64,000 bases of DNA from Ascidia mentula (GCA_947561715.1 OX387205.1:3911001-3975000), one strand, 5' to 3'. Shown: positions 1 to 12,797, numbered from the stretch's first letter. Notes: generated by a model not told the origin, from the letters alone. Numbers and translations: made by a program.

Positions 1-80
1 ATATTTCGAGCACTTACGGTTAATATGAAATGCGCACATGCTTCAGACTTCGTCAACATTTAAGCCAAAAAGACACAAAC

Positions 81-3000
81 CTTTTATGTCAAACTCGCCC
101 AAAAGCCTGCCTTTGGAATGAGAGCGGTTTGCAGTTTTGAAGTAGACACGAAGGGTTCTACCCGTAGTGAATAACTGATCATTGGTTGTGTTGTTCAGGA
201 GGCGCTGCATAACGTTTGCGGCATAAACCTGCAGAAAGGTAAAGTATTTTATATTATAAAGTATATGTACACACTGTTTCCACCTGTGAGGTCTCATCAG
301 TGCAGCTGGTGGCTGGGCTGGCTGATGGACTAGCCACAGTCACTGGACTATACATGTGGAAACAGTATGTATACTCCACTCTGCAGCTCTCATTGACTAC
401 TATGGCTCTTTTGCACAAATAACATGTAATATATTTGTTTCACGAGGGATTACCACAAATATGTTATTGGCCTGATCGAGCTGTAACGGGTTTCTTATGA
501 CAAGAGTTCGAGATCCACTCAGCCCTTGTGGGGGATAGAAAGTCCAACCGCACACCAAGTTTGGTTCCGGGTTTTGGGGGTAGTTAGGTGAAGAAATTAC
601 TCCTTTTGCGGTATTTGTTGAAAATCCACAGGTGGGTACTGAAAAGCACGTCGGAAATAAAAATACAAGTCAGTGCTCGTTTGTAAAGGCTATGCCTTAG
701 ATTAATTTTTCCTCCACACAATTATAAATGTAAGGAAAAGGCGTTTTATCAGTTAGTGACGAAAGTTTAATACCTTCTCTATATACGATCGAATAGCCAG
801 AACCTCCGCCTTCAGAAAAGAAGTCAACTTTTACTGGAAATTTGTGAGCGACCATCAGAATTGTTTCAGAAATTACATCGTAATATCCGATTTGAGATGA
901 ACCTTCAAAAACCTGAAACAAAATCTGTCAAATGAACATGAGGCAGATGATGTTACATGCTCACAAAAAACAAATCAAATCTGGTAAAAGTTTTCTGAGT
1001 GGTTCTGGGAATTATTTCTCTGAATAGCTTTGATTCCAACCTTATGAATAATTATACCACAATCACGGGAATGGTTTTACCACGGTGTAAAATGATGTGT
1101 TTTTTTTCTCCCCATAAGTTTTGACGCCCTGACTGATGCCAACCTGGAAATAAACGTTTCTGCGATCGTGGTAAAGTTTCTTGTATGTATTGCAATACGG
1201 CATGATTTCCACACGATGCTTATATTGAACCGCATGTAGTAAAAAGTCGCTTTCTGCCTACTTCTCTTCCTATATTTTAGGACGCAAACAGCTATATTAG
1301 CACTTGGCGTTTGTTTGTGTAACAAGGTATTTAAAATCAAATCCGCAGACAACGCCAGTGTTGTACGAATTGGTGCCCTTTGCCCTTGTTGACCAAAAAG
1401 TATAAATTTACCTTTGTTGAAGCCGTACAGTTAAATACCTGTTATAATAAAAATATATAAAAGATTCTTCTGGTGAAGAAATTGCTTTGGTTTCTACAGC
1501 AATAACTGCCCTGTCTCAAAAATTCCGACGAGCTTGCAACGAATTCATAATTAACAAAAGTAATTGATGCATAGAGGTCATATTGTTATGTCACTAAAGC
1601 CATATTGGTCGTTGTGTTGTGTGTAATTTCCAGTTGGCCCAATATCCTCTTTGCTGGCGTTGGCCCAAGTCTGACCTTGTGAACGAAAGTTTGCTTTGCC
1701 TTCAATGTATGTTCTACAACGTTGTTTCACACGCCTGACTGGCACGGCCATTTTCCCTTTGACCATCGTTTGCTTTTGCAAGTGCTGTGACTGGCATTCT
1801 ATACTCTATCGGTTGTCACGTAAACTGCTTATGTGAAAAGGATTGAAGTTAACATTGTCTGCCTTGTGTCTTTATATTGGCACTTGGTAAGAATAAAATT
1901 GTATATACCAATTGGAAGATTAATTAGTTCGAAACCAGAAGAAAGGAGATTGCCAAATTCTAGCCCCAAGCCCAGACATTTTAAAGGTCAAGGACTCTAA
2001 ACTCTAAAGTGACCTAGGAACACTATGCCTAACTAAACGCTACCTATTGCGGCATACGTTGCAGTCTCTTGGTTGGCAATTTACCGTAGTTCCGCTGCAA
2101 CAATCTGTGTTATTTGGATTTCCCGAAATCTTTAACTGGATGCTCCTCATCGGATTAGAAGGATTGATGGTCAAGTTGCAAAAGGATTTTGTGGGTCGGA
2201 AAATTGGAAATCCTGGTGTCGTTATGGTTTGAGCAATCGCAGTTGCCGTTAGCGTTTGTTGGCAGACTACAAAAGAAGACTCTAATTTACTGTAGATATT
2301 ACCACTTGAATGCGAATTTGACACTTTATTGCCAAATACATGGACTTCGCTGGACGTTTCTAGAAATTCTACCACATTTCGTTTTGACATGAAAGTCAAA
2401 ATTTGAATCAAAATTTTGGATTGCCAGTTAATTCTTACCGCGGTATCGGTAAGTTGCCTTGAATGGTTTTCCTGTGGTTGTACCGGAATTGTAGTAAACC
2501 CGTAGAACATTTTTTGTTGCAAAATCTCTATACGACTCCTTGTACAAATCAGCCAGAAAGCCATACATGTCATATACCTTGGTTACAGTAAAATTGTGTC
2601 TGTTTAACGTGACTTGTCACTTTTGCAATTACGGTACTTCATAAACATACAAAAAACGAACTGTTTCTCACAAGAATGCATCGCTTAATGACATCTGTAC
2701 TTTTACTTCTAAATTTTATTAACATCCAAATGATAGAATCATGTTACACATTAGGCCAAAACAAAACCAATTTCAAGTAAAAATAAATACACCCCCAGTC
2801 CTATACCTGTAAAACGGCGTTTGGGTCGTTGCTGTGTTGTACGGTATCAAAAATCATTTGGAACACCTTCTCCTTTACTGGAACCGTAATACCGTAGATA
2901 TTCCACCCGCATTGTGTGTTTGGTGGCACAGTTTGTGCAAACTTGTTGGAATTTAATTGTCCGTTCAACACGTTGGTGTCGAAACCACATTTTGTCACTG

Positions 3001-4682
3001 GAAGCATATAAAAGCACGATGACGTCACAGAGGTATAGATACTGCGCACTACGTTGAGAAAACCACAATAAAACCTGTCAATGCACCACAATTTTTGCTC
3101 GAGTATTCAAAATAAACTTGTGAACGTCTGTCCTTTCATGGATTTTTAGCATTTTTCATAGCATTTTCAGAAAGCAAGTAGTTAATTAATTAACTTCGTA
3201 ATTAATGAACCAGGATGTATTTGTGGCAGGCTAGAACGTGCTGTGTTACGCGCAAATAACATGACTTGCGCCAACACTCGGGTCTCTAACTTCCCGTTGT
3301 TCGATGCACGTTTCTTAGTTTGTGACCCGAAAGTGCACATTTCTTAGTTTGTGACCCGAAAGTGCACGTTTCTTAGTTTGTGACCCGAAAGGGAGAATGC
3401 GTAATGTTGGTTGTTTTCCAGCGATTGTTTTTACGTTGGATGCCGCGTATGTCGAAGTTAAGGTTATTTGCTGATTACTTTTCGCCTATCTTTGTTTTTA
3501 TAAAATTATGCCCCCCAATTTTACATTGTTTCGCCATCGAAAAGATTTAAGAACCTGCGCCGTATTCGAAACCTTTTTGTTCATGGAAATTTGCCGTGTG
3601 TTAAAGGAGTTATAAGTTTGTACTGTGTAATTATTTTTGGTACGGTGTTATTGTCCGTGTGTGGCCAGTTTACTTGTAAATATTATTACTTAGTGATGAG
3701 TCCGTGATTAGGGCCTGGATTGGTCTTGAAATCTACCTTAATTTATTATCCGCGCAAACTAAAATATTCCACAAAAACCAAAAATTCTTAAGCCTTTGAT
3801 ATCCCGACTTTCTTTTCGTAATACTAAAAACAAATTGCATATTTTCACCATCTTACCTTGTGAGTAAGTCAAACGAAAGACGCCCATTCCGTATACTCTC
3901 ACTTTAATTGATGGGGAATGAACGATCAGGTTAAAGGGATCGTAGACGTTTTCATCTTTTCGTCCTCCAAGCGTTGTGAAAATTCGGTGAGTGATGTTAG
4001 GATGGGAACTGTTTGTCAGTGCGATCTAGGTGTAATACCATCAAGCGTGTGTATTAACATGCAATGTTCATTTTGCTCATATTAAAAACAATGTCTTACG
4101 TCTAATATGCCGCCGGTAGAATTTGTGTCTAAAACTTGCACTTTAATGCTTTTGCTGAGAGACAGCGGCCGTATCGTCCACGTACATAGCAGGTTGCCCG
4201 CTTCACTTAAAGGGTAGCCGGGCGTTTGCAAAATCTGTTCATTGTCTGTTGCCGTTAGGTCCCGGTTGCAAGCTAATGGAATGAATTGTAGTGAAGAAAG
4301 TTAGTTTAAAGTTAGTTTGGTCGGAAAGTTCATTACAAAATTAGTATCTTTATTTGTGGCTCATAATACGTGTCACAACATTTGTCATTTAAAGTAGTGA
4401 CAGACAGAGGTAAATTGCAGCCAGGTATTATTTGTTTGGCCACATTCCGCTAGCTTGCCAAAATGAAACTAATTTTGTCTACGACATCGACAGATCATAT
4501 TCGTTTCTGTGTTTACTTGTGTAGTTGAAATTTGCCGAGAATTTCAGATACTGTTTATACTTGTATTTTTACGTATATAACCACATACGAATTTAAAAGC
4601 AACTGCAACGAAGAAAACCTTACTCACCCGACGTTTTACATATTACGACGCCCAGAACGATAATAACCGGCAAAAGTGTCAT
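81..4682 (-). CDS. CUB-domain adhesion-receptor paralogue, 5' part (gene continues beyond the left edge)
   Basis: Nine exons are visible, in transcription order: 4682-4628, 4272-4100, 4025-3857, 2997-2807, 2577-2439, 2266-2085, 912-774, 638-454 and 228-81. Together they give about 460 codons with matching phases. Exon 1 is a signal peptide (MTLLPVIIVLGVVICKTS). The remaining pairs encode four CUB modules, each as a first-half exon with a Cys near its start and Cys-Gly-Trp-like or Cys-Thr-Trp centres (phase 1 to 0), then a second-half exon (phase 0 to 1). Exon lengths equal those of the plus-strand paralogue except the last, which is one codon shorter. Exon 1 is followed directly by the equivalent of paralogue exon 6, so two CUB modules are absent. 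The start was chosen because the ATG follows an AG acceptor with no spacer, as in the paralogue. EGF, GAIN and 7TM parts would lie left of the window. The reading frame is open throughout, so it may be functional. Confidence 0.8.
269..372. mobile_element. Short foldback MITE (family F)
   Basis: The ends are inverted: a CACTGTTTCCAC-like left end and GTGGAAACAGTATG right end, with a short GC-rich middle. The same element sits at the matching intron position in the paralogue (31036-31138), so it was present before the duplication. Related full or partial copies are near 9040, 25563-25680, 43735-43790, 58425-58490 and 62115-62255. Confidence 0.65.
3305..3391. repeat. 29-bp tandem repeat, three units
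   Basis: Three consecutive 29-base units (3305-3333, 3334-3362, 3363-3391) differ at only one or two bases. Each contains TTTCTTAGTTTGTGACCCGA. They lie in an intron of the left CUB receptor. The matching intron of the paralogue near 28280 lacks the array. Confidence 0.9.
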
Positions 4683-5203
4683 CTATTATTTTGAAAGTAT
4701 CCAAAACAGACAAATAATAAAGCGTTTATTTTCCTAAACAAGATTGGTTTATTTTGCATGTTTTGCTAATCCTGCGCTGCTTTGTTGCTTGCAACTGTTT
4801 GATGTGAAATACTTTTTCGAACGCATGCGGAAAGCGTTATGCTGCTCTTACTTTTCCCCTATGCTACCTTAATGGATGCAACATTGATTGTATCGTTTCT
4901 TTCATTTCCAAGACATTTTCATGGTTGAATTATTACTACGACTAAACGTTGCGACAGATTTCTGCTCAGCTGTCGCTAAAACCAAACACGCGATGTTGTG
5001 CAAGAAGTTTTCATGCCAGATATTTATACTCGTATCGCGCACGGTTGTAGCCAGAAGCGACCAAACGCACGCACGCTCGCAAGGCAACGGAATTTCCTGT
5101 TGTGACAAATAACATCCCTCAAATCAAAAGACTCAACTATAACTTAGAACTTTTATCGAGGCAATACGATGATAGTTATACTTGTGGAACATACAACTGT
5201 GTG
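4683..5203 (-). other. Promoter-side region of the left CUB receptor
   Basis: No gene is seen. The stretch is homologous (inverted) to 24430-24950, upstream of the plus-strand paralogue. It includes a GC-richer block around 5040-5095 (GCACGCACGCTCGCAAGG), again present at 24540-24600 and at 58683-58745. A 5' regulatory role is inferred from position only. Confidence 0.45.
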
Positions 5204-5515
5204 ACCTCATGTGGCCGTGGATGCTAATTCATGCGGTCGTTCACATGCTTTTCAGTACATTTTCTTGTCGGCCCTGCGTTGTCAAAAACTTAACAGGATT
5301 TGCTGGATGATTGACCCATGAAATTGGTCAGTCTTTGCCACAAAACACAATTAGATCGTGTATATTTAGGTAAGGAAAAAAGTTCAATATATAATTTCAT
5401 TGATACTCTCGGCATAAGTACATGCGAAGTTATCAATTTGGACTCACTGGCGGCCGTTGGTGAAATAAAGTCTGTGTGATGCGGCCGGCATTAAAAAGTA
5501 GGTTGTGCGACCCTG
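5204..5515. mobile_element. hAT-like MITE, left end lost
   Basis: Internal sequence matches the complete copy at 17262-17535, and the right terminus (GGTTGTGCGACCCTG) is retained. The left terminus is missing: the element starts abruptly where homology to the CUB-receptor promoter stops, so the duplication breakpoint lies inside it. Confidence 0.6.
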
Positions 5516-7601
5516 CTGTGTGTAAATACGAGTTAGTGTGCTCGAAACCGTAATTGCCTTGTACATATTCTGATGAATTTCTTACATAAAGTGACATATT
5601 TTTTAGGATACTATTTCGTTTCGTGAAAAGTTTTTTGCAAATTTTTGTTTGAAGTTCAACATCCACACCTTATTATCGTTCCAACGCATTTTAGCTGTCT
5701 TTCCCCCCTGTGTGTTGCATGTCTTGCTAAATTCCCAGTTTTGTCTCCTAAATATTGCCTTTTCTGTATTTATTTGCCACCTTTTAGTGCAAGTTTTTTA
5801 AATGCAAAGAGATATTCCGGAAACTCAAAAGGGGATAGGCGATCAGAAATACAACTTCAATAAGTTTAATAGATATTATTTAAACAAGACAGAAACTGAC
5901 TATATACCAATAGACGATCTATCAACACTGCGCGCTTCATTCCTTGCTTTAGCATAGGATGTAACGATGTGGTCCGAAATCCCAATGACAAAACGAGAGG
6001 GTAATTCAAAAAATGAAAGATTGTCAAACTTACAGTCAGGATAATAAAGAGAGGAAAGATGACAAGAATACACAAAACTTTGTCGTGCTGTCCAGGATAG
6101 GACTGTGTACCACACATTAGTTAAACATACTGACATTATTTTGACATGGCGGAAATAATAATAAATAGACAAACGCAGCATTGTGGTAAGTTGATTGGCA
6201 GGAGCAAACGGCTTTAATGATTGAGAAGGTTTTGCCTTGTAAACCTAATGGTATTCCCAGAGCTTTTCGCCTTCTACCTACACAAAGTGTTTAGAGGAAA
6301 GGCAAGTAAAAATGGTGCTAATCGCTCCGTTTTCCCTACTGTAAGGTTCCGTGCATGGAAAACGCGCATATTGTGCATCAAAATGAGGTTACAGATTAAC
6401 GCCATACCATCATGATACTAATCATCCATCTGATTGGTCAGAACATGCTCCACTCTACATTTCAACCTATACACATCGTGTTTACCTTGTCCAATCGGCG
6501 TCCAGAGACTATAGTTAGTTCGAGAGAGAGGCAGTAAAATAGAAATATTTCACATTAAACTTGCGATAAAAGAAATAGTGGCATAGGCCAACGTTCGCCA
6601 TCTCTGCTGCTTTAGAATAGTTGGCTTTTGTTAGCAGGTAAAAATATAAAGCCGTATAAATGAAACATAACTCCAGCATCGCAAGCTTTAATGAGCCTTT
6701 GGATAATAAAGGAAAGCACCAGTAAATAAACCTTGTCGCCATTACCCATAGTCAAGGTTTGTAATTTCACCATCTCAATTAAAAAAGGATTAGAATGGTT
6801 CATCGTGCACTAAAGCACGACGATGCCTAAGCAGGGTAAATTAGATATGCGTTTATTCCAGCCTATAATCGGTATGGCCACCAGCACTGTAGATATGACA
6901 GATATGCCAACGTTTTAGGGCTAATATGTTCAAGGGTAGTAGTGGGCGTCAAACCCCGACCCACCTAAGGTTGATTGTGGCTCAGTGGAACTTTCTAGAT
7001 TCATCACTTGACATAAAGCCGGAGGTTTTGTGAGGTAGGAAATCTTTATCAACCAACTGTGTGTTAATACAAAAGTATTTAGCTGGGTTTGCTTGGAAAA
7101 GTTATTTAAACTTTATTCATTGCTCAATCAACCAGTCAAAGTTCGTGAAAGGTTATCGACAATATCGACACAGGTTTTAAATTTACACAAATAAGATAAC
7201 AATATAGGACGTGAGGAGGATGCCAAAATCATATATACAGTGGAAGATAATATTGCACGTCAGCATTTGGAAAGGCGCCAAAACCCACTTACGAGTTGGT
7301 CCATAACTGTGCGGATATAACCGTGAACGCGGGTTAAAGTCAATATGGGTCTTGGCAATACGCCAGATGGGATAACGGTCATGCTCAAGTGGACACGTGC
7401 ACTTCGCGCAAACGAGGTTTTGCTATCTTGGCCAGCCGCAAGAAACGGGAGAAAACCAACTTGTGATTTAACACAAAAATTTCGCTAGTACAGAATTTCT
7501 GTTTTTTTGAAATTGCAGTTGCAGTCGAATTAGAAGAATTTAGCAAAGACTCTTTTCACAGATGTCATAGAACAAATCAATAGACTTCCTATCTGCTGAC
7601 A
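5516..7601 (+). repeat. Direct copy of the region downstream of the LDLa receptor (about 17536-18873)
   Basis: No gene is seen. The stretch follows 17536-18873 in the same orientation, for example the shared block starting TATGCGTTTATTCCAGCCTA at about 6848 and 18293. It is interrupted by about 0.6 kb (about 6200-6800) whose parts match inverted pieces of 46440-46700 and 46880-47100 and a direct piece of 23670-23900. Small ORFs here are not conserved between the copies. Confidence 0.7.
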
Positions 7602-8235
7602 ATGTGGAGGAAACGGAACATGGAAGTTCACAGATATACGGAAGGAAAAGGTAACGGATCATATTTGGCGGTAAGTAGACAAACTAAGAAATATATTGCT
7701 GGTTAAACAAGTAGTAGGGGCGAATATCACACGAATAGGAGACAAAGTGCAGCTCCACATTTAATATTTCCTGACATATGTGCAGTAGGTGCATTTGGTG
7801 TGCTATAGGTCCACCAAATAAAGGTACGCTGGTTTCGCTAGAGTTTCAGATACTTATAAGGCCCTTAATAAAACTAGCAGTATTAGATACGTTGGGTTGT
7901 CTGGGTTCCAATTGGTCTGATCCTTATATTTCCGCATGTGTACGCACAATGGAAATGCAACACGAAAAATACCGAGCAAGATCAAAACGCGGAAATTACC
8001 TGTGCTATAAGAAAGAATTGATTAGCTGTATCACAACTGAGGCATGAATAATATCAGTATGTGAAAACGAAAGGAAATAAAAAGTAACATTTACCAAGTA
8101 ATAAACCTGAACTTATGTTGCAGGCGTTCTTGTGCTCGACTGTCGGATTTCTACTCATGGCAATCATGTGCGCACTCCGCATACAATGTTCTTATAGGCT
8201 GCGAGCAGCACAACGGCGCCACCAAGCGCGAGTTT
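7602..8235 (+). pseudogene. Truncated copy A of the multi-copy membrane-protein gene
   Basis: The first exon 7602-7670 starts MWRKRNMEVHRYTEGKGNGS and ends at a consensus GTAAGT donor. A middle conserved block follows (about 7770-8047). The start of the last exon (8124-8235, AFLCSTVGFLLMAIMCALRI) encodes the hydrophobic segment. At 8236 the sequence switches abruptly to an inverted adhesion-receptor fragment, so the rest of the protein is gone. The 46-base exon-like block present in copies B and C is also missing. It is therefore a remnant. Confidence 0.7.
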
Positions 8236-8720
8236 ACCAGCACTATGATCAGAGGTACCAGGTACGATACCAGAACAGACGTGATGCGAACTTTGACTGA
8301 TGATGTGCTCATCACCTGCAAACACGTAAACGTAAAGTCTGAAGGTTAAATCGGAAAACTTCAGATCATCTACCTTCACCAGAGCAAGGTTGTTCACCAG
8401 TGACCTCACACAGTTTATTCGTTTGGTGAAAGGCCTTAAATGCCTATTTGTGATAACCTCAATGAAAGTGTGAATTCAGTATCTTAGATTTGACTCAGTT
8501 AAAAGTGGGCTTGCTTTGCTTTGATAGTTGTAGTGTTACTATGGTTTAACGGCATTTTCACTAATTTCAACAATATCAAAATGTTAATGGCGTACAAATG
8601 ACCGTTCGTTAATCTTGTTTTAGGACCCCCAGTCTTGCGTCATTTGATTATTTTCGCCTGATCAACGTGGAATGAAATGTAAGAAATCAGGCTTTTTTCT
8701 TTTTTTGTCATGTCGTCACG
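8236..8720 (-). pseudogene. Rearranged fragment of the CUB adhesion receptor (TM4 exon plus intron 1 piece)
   Basis: 8236-8393 read on the minus strand matches the receptor's TM3/TM4 exon junction and TM4 exon (40140-40300), including TCTGTYCTGGTATCGTACCT-like sequence. 8393-8720 matches inverted 25100-25530, which is intron 1 of the same receptor. In the intact gene these parts are 15 kb apart, so this is a deletion or rearrangement remnant. It marks the outer edge of the left arm of the large inverted duplication. Confidence 0.75.
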
Positions 8721-8879
8721 GACCCAAGTTTGTTTGGTTTCCACTAATTCAGATTTTATTTATTACTATCAAGAAGGTTTAGTAAAGATGAGGCACATCG
8801 ATCAATTGTGTTTCATAATATAGCCTTAAATAAATGACTTAGTCCACTGGCGGCGGACGAGGACATCTAGATAATTCTG

Positions 8880-11800
8880 ATTCTCTAGTTTTATTAATTA
8901 GAGCAAAATGTCAGTAATTCTAATCTAATTTGCTACTTTGTCTAAAGGCCTTTTGATTCGGACTGAGTTTTCACCATCACATGTTAATTGTACAGCACAT
9001 ATAACGAATCAAAACAGATCTGATAATTTTGTGTACTGCAGATTGATGGCCATTGTTTCGACCTACAAGGTATCATCAGTGCACCTTGACGTTACTCTTG
9101 TAGACGATCTTGTCGACCAACACGGCCAAGGCAAAGACGTCCACTTTGTGGTGACTAAACCACTTTGTGATTGATATATTAATGATTAGTGCGTCGGTGT
9201 GAATATTTCCAACGCAAAATAGTTTAAGAACCACTGGCCCAGGGGAAACGCTGCCAACTTCAGTATGAGTCATTTCCTCAATTAGACATTGACATAAGCG
9301 CGTGTCTGGAAGGCTGTCAAATCAACCACATCAATCGAATGCAAGTCACTGTAATTTCCTTTAGGTTATTTCTAATTTTTGCAAACATTACAAGTTTTAT
9401 TTCGTTCCTAGCTTCGGGATCCTGGCAATTCGCCTTAACCCGTAAGTGGAGTTAACAAAAACTTGTTCTAATATTTTCTATTTTTCTGCAGATAATCGTC
9501 AAACTATTTTTATCCGCAGAACACAGCAACGCTATTTAAGTTGGCAAGAACGTCAGTATACAGTCGCGTATTCCACTTTATTTGTAATTATAAAAATGTT
9601 ATTACTTCACAACATGCATAGCCAATGGAGCAGGGTTTCGTGGTCATTGTATCAATTGATTGAATCAACACCAACACAGTATTAACTGTTTTTATTTGGG
9701 AATTCGAGACATGTCAATTAGAATAAATCAATCGTAATTAAAGGGGTTTGGTGATAAGTGAAAACAGAAAATGCTCTACCTTCTACAAAGTAATGGAAAT
9801 GGCGAAAAGACAAATAAAGAGCAAAAAGTTCACGGTCAAACGTACTGTACCGTGTTTCTGGGGGTTTAAGGTTTCTTTGAAAGAAACCTATTGGTTTCTA
9901 CTGACTGTTGTGTCGCTGCTCCAGCGAAGCACCGACTGCAATGCCAGAAGCGTCAGTTTTGATTCGTGTAGGCGCGATGTCGCAAAGACGCTACAATAGT
10001 CTTAATTATTTTACTTGGAGATTGGAGACATGACAAAGTATGGACTAAATCAGTGGTTATTAAACATTTTGGTCTCGACCCCTTGTAATTTTTTTTTCAA
10101 ACTACTGTTTATTCGTGGATTTTGGGGTGAAAATGCACACCGCAAGTCGGCTGCACAGTCGAGTTTGTTTCGTGTTTTCGTCTCCCCACTCGCAAGCGCG
10201 AAAACTACTTTCATTAAACCTAACGACCATTATCATAGTTAGCATGGATCACTAATCCGTTGCTAGACGGGTGTTACAGAAACTTTTGCGACCCCTTGCC
10301 AACCGTCCACGCCTTCTTAGTGGAGCGCACCCCATATAAGAACACCTGGAATAAACAATCGCGAAAGTACAGTGGAATGTTCATTTCCAGCAACACCTAT
10401 ATCACCAACCTTACCGAAAGCTACGTTTTCATCGCAGAAGACGTGGAAACTTTACTTTGAAGTTCATGGCACAAAAGACCCCGTGTCAAAAACTAATTTA
10501 CCCCAAGAAAACATGCTTCGCCAAAACAGAGAGCAAAAACTTTTCGCTTTGTGTGAGCATGGGTTTATCAGCCGATGAATATGTTGTGATAAATTGATTG
10601 ACAGATGAAACGATTTCAAAATAATATACAATGGCCCACTCTAACAACCCAACACAACCAACCACGGAAGGAAAGCCACAAAATGATACATGAGCTCCTG
10701 TTACCTATTTGGAGTGGTCGGTAGATCTTCCTGTTGTCATTGCTTCGTCACATTACCGAAAAATTCTATACATTTATAATGAGAATGTGACCGCACTCAC
10801 ATACTGTAGACCACGCTGACATTCACATTGCAGCTGTGTGTCATGTGACTACTAACCGCACTTACCAACAACAAATCAATACAGAAACATTACCAACATA
10901 GTCAGGACCACGGAAGGAACGTCGAAGCGAATGTGTGAAGCAGTTGGCTGTCAATTTGATGGTCCACAGACAGTTCAGAACGTGTATCACTATTCTATTG
11001 GGAAACTAACTTGTGGTGGGCGTTGCTACTCATGCATTTCCTCCCATGTAACACGAGTCACCACTGAAAACTTTCCTAGTTTGACAAGTAGCTTCCTGGA
11101 TCTTAAAGTTGGCGCTGCAGCTTGACGGTTTGAAGGTTTGAGGTATGGTCAACGCATTGTGCGAACGCCGTATCGTTTAGTTTTGTTTCGTTGCACAAAT
11201 ATTAATTATTGCCTACTTCCTTGTAGAGCAATAAAATGTAATCGCACTCTCATAGCGCCTGTTTTTCGTGTGTGTGAAATTTTCAAGGCATAAAAAAAAC
11301 GATCGTCTTGGTATAAAATTTTTAATGTTCAGAAGGCGAAGAACATCAAAAATGTAGTTAAAAGTGACAAAGTTACGTGAGTATTTTAGACATTAATTTC
11401 CCGCTTGTGAAGCTGCTACATCCTACCACTCATTTCTACCTGTCATAATTACCACAGCCTTGCATAAATGCAAAAAAATGTCACTTGTAAAGACTTTTAT
11501 AGCAGAGAAATGGCAATATTGAGATCAGTCTTTGGTTGTGATGCTGCTCAGTTCACATAAATCCTGATTTCTGTGTTAGTTGTGTCTTGGTTTGTACTAA
11601 TTTTAAAGAACTGTTCATCTGGCATAGGTTACAAGATTATTTTAGAACCGACATTTCTCCTACCATCCAGTGACAAATTACAATGCCTATAGTCTGTTAA
11701 TGTATGTTTTTTTAACGTTTTGTTTGGGTTACACACTTTGTGCCAAAATTATATTGGCTCTGTTGCATGTGTTGATGCGAGTTGAGATATTTGTCCTGTC

Positions 11801-12780
11801 GTTTCTCGCATGCAGTTAGGCCTTAATGTAAAACGTTGATTTTGTCAATTTTTTTACCTGTGCGGTTTAGAGCCCGCCAAACGTTACACGAAGTTGGAAA
11901 AATATGCATTATTTTCAGTACAACATGATATATAGCGGTATGTTACGAAATTGAATCACGATGACCTCTTCTGACAAGGCCATCAACTGTTTAACTTTGT
12001 AGCAACTATTGCATCGTATTCAAGTTTATGCCCGACATTTGTAATATTTAGGGGCATATATACGTTGCTAGTATTTAAGTAAGGTGACATTGCAGCGTAC
12101 TGAAACGAGTCCATACACCCGAATAGACGCAGGGAAACACCTCGCTCAGCTACCTGGGGATTCCGGTCTCTTGTTCTTCCTACTGAGGTGCGTAAGGTTT
12201 ATTTATGACTGCACAAAATGTGTCGCTTGTATTTGTAGGGCCTTTAGAAGTTTTTCATATTCTGGGACCTAATGTTATAACCTCTACCGTGATTCTGAAT
12301 AACCTAGTGTTGTTAAATGTAAATGAAGGTCATGTTTGTTATTTGCACCCATCTGGTAAAATATCTGTTAAAATATTCCGGTAAGTTTTTGATTATGGAT
12401 TTTTTGTACAAACAGGTGGAATTTCTCATTTCCATAAAAACGAAAGCAATCAAGCCATTAAAAATCAAGAATCAGAAACACCACAGGTTATCCGGAAGAG
12501 GTATGAAGCAATGTAGAGAAAATATACACTAATTTTTTTCTCAACGCAGGAATGCGTGTAAAAAGTTCGAGAACGATTTTATATTTGCAAATACGGAAGA
12601 AAATGTTGTGTTTGAAAAAAATTTTTTTAAAGTTTTGCTCGTGTCAATTATGTTTGTTAAAATCATAACGCCGATATCAAAAAGAGAGGAAAATTGGAAT
12701 TTTTGTTGTAGTTTTGATGTGACACACACAGAAATGCCCTGAAAAACTGTAAGCCCGACATCAGTGAAGCAAAAGCGTTG
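8880..12780. other. Intergenic region upstream of the plus-strand LDLa receptor
   Basis: No convincing gene is seen. Small ORFs are not conserved in the inverted partner (53400-58680), while the nucleotide sequence itself is recognisable there. It contains a partial family F foldback element near 9040 and a hAT-like end at about 10046 (CAGTGGTTATTAAAC). The part nearest the receptor may hold its promoter and a 5' leader, but no specific element could be identified. Confidence 0.5.
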
Positions 12781-12794
12781 ATATTTTTTTGCAG
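12781..12794 (+). promoter_or_regulatory. Splice or trans-splice acceptor just before the LDLa-receptor start codon
   Basis: A strong T-run followed by GCAG (ATATTTTTTTGCAG) ends 3 bases before the ATG at 12798. The same site is conserved in the inverted copy next to 53336. It implies either an upstream untranslated exon or spliced-leader addition. Confidence 0.6.
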
Positions 12795-12797
12795 GAA

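Larger units (their letters stand above)
1..5200 (-). repeat. Left copy of the CUB-receptor duplication (inverted partner at about 24430-31380)
   Basis: This block is an inverted copy of the plus-strand block at about 24430-31380. It contains the promoter-side region, signal-peptide exon, CUB exons and their introns in matching order, and at the left edge it runs out of the window. Introns are recognisably homologous, so this is a genomic duplication and not a retrocopy. The left copy lacks the partner's exons 2-5 and has a 29-bp tandem repeat that the partner lacks. Homology to the partner stops near 5200, inside a hAT-like MITE. Confidence 0.85.

Noticed and set aside
3300-3400. CRISPR-like array
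   Set aside because: Three head-to-tail 29-base units have no spacers; this is a simple tandem repeat in a eukaryotic intron.
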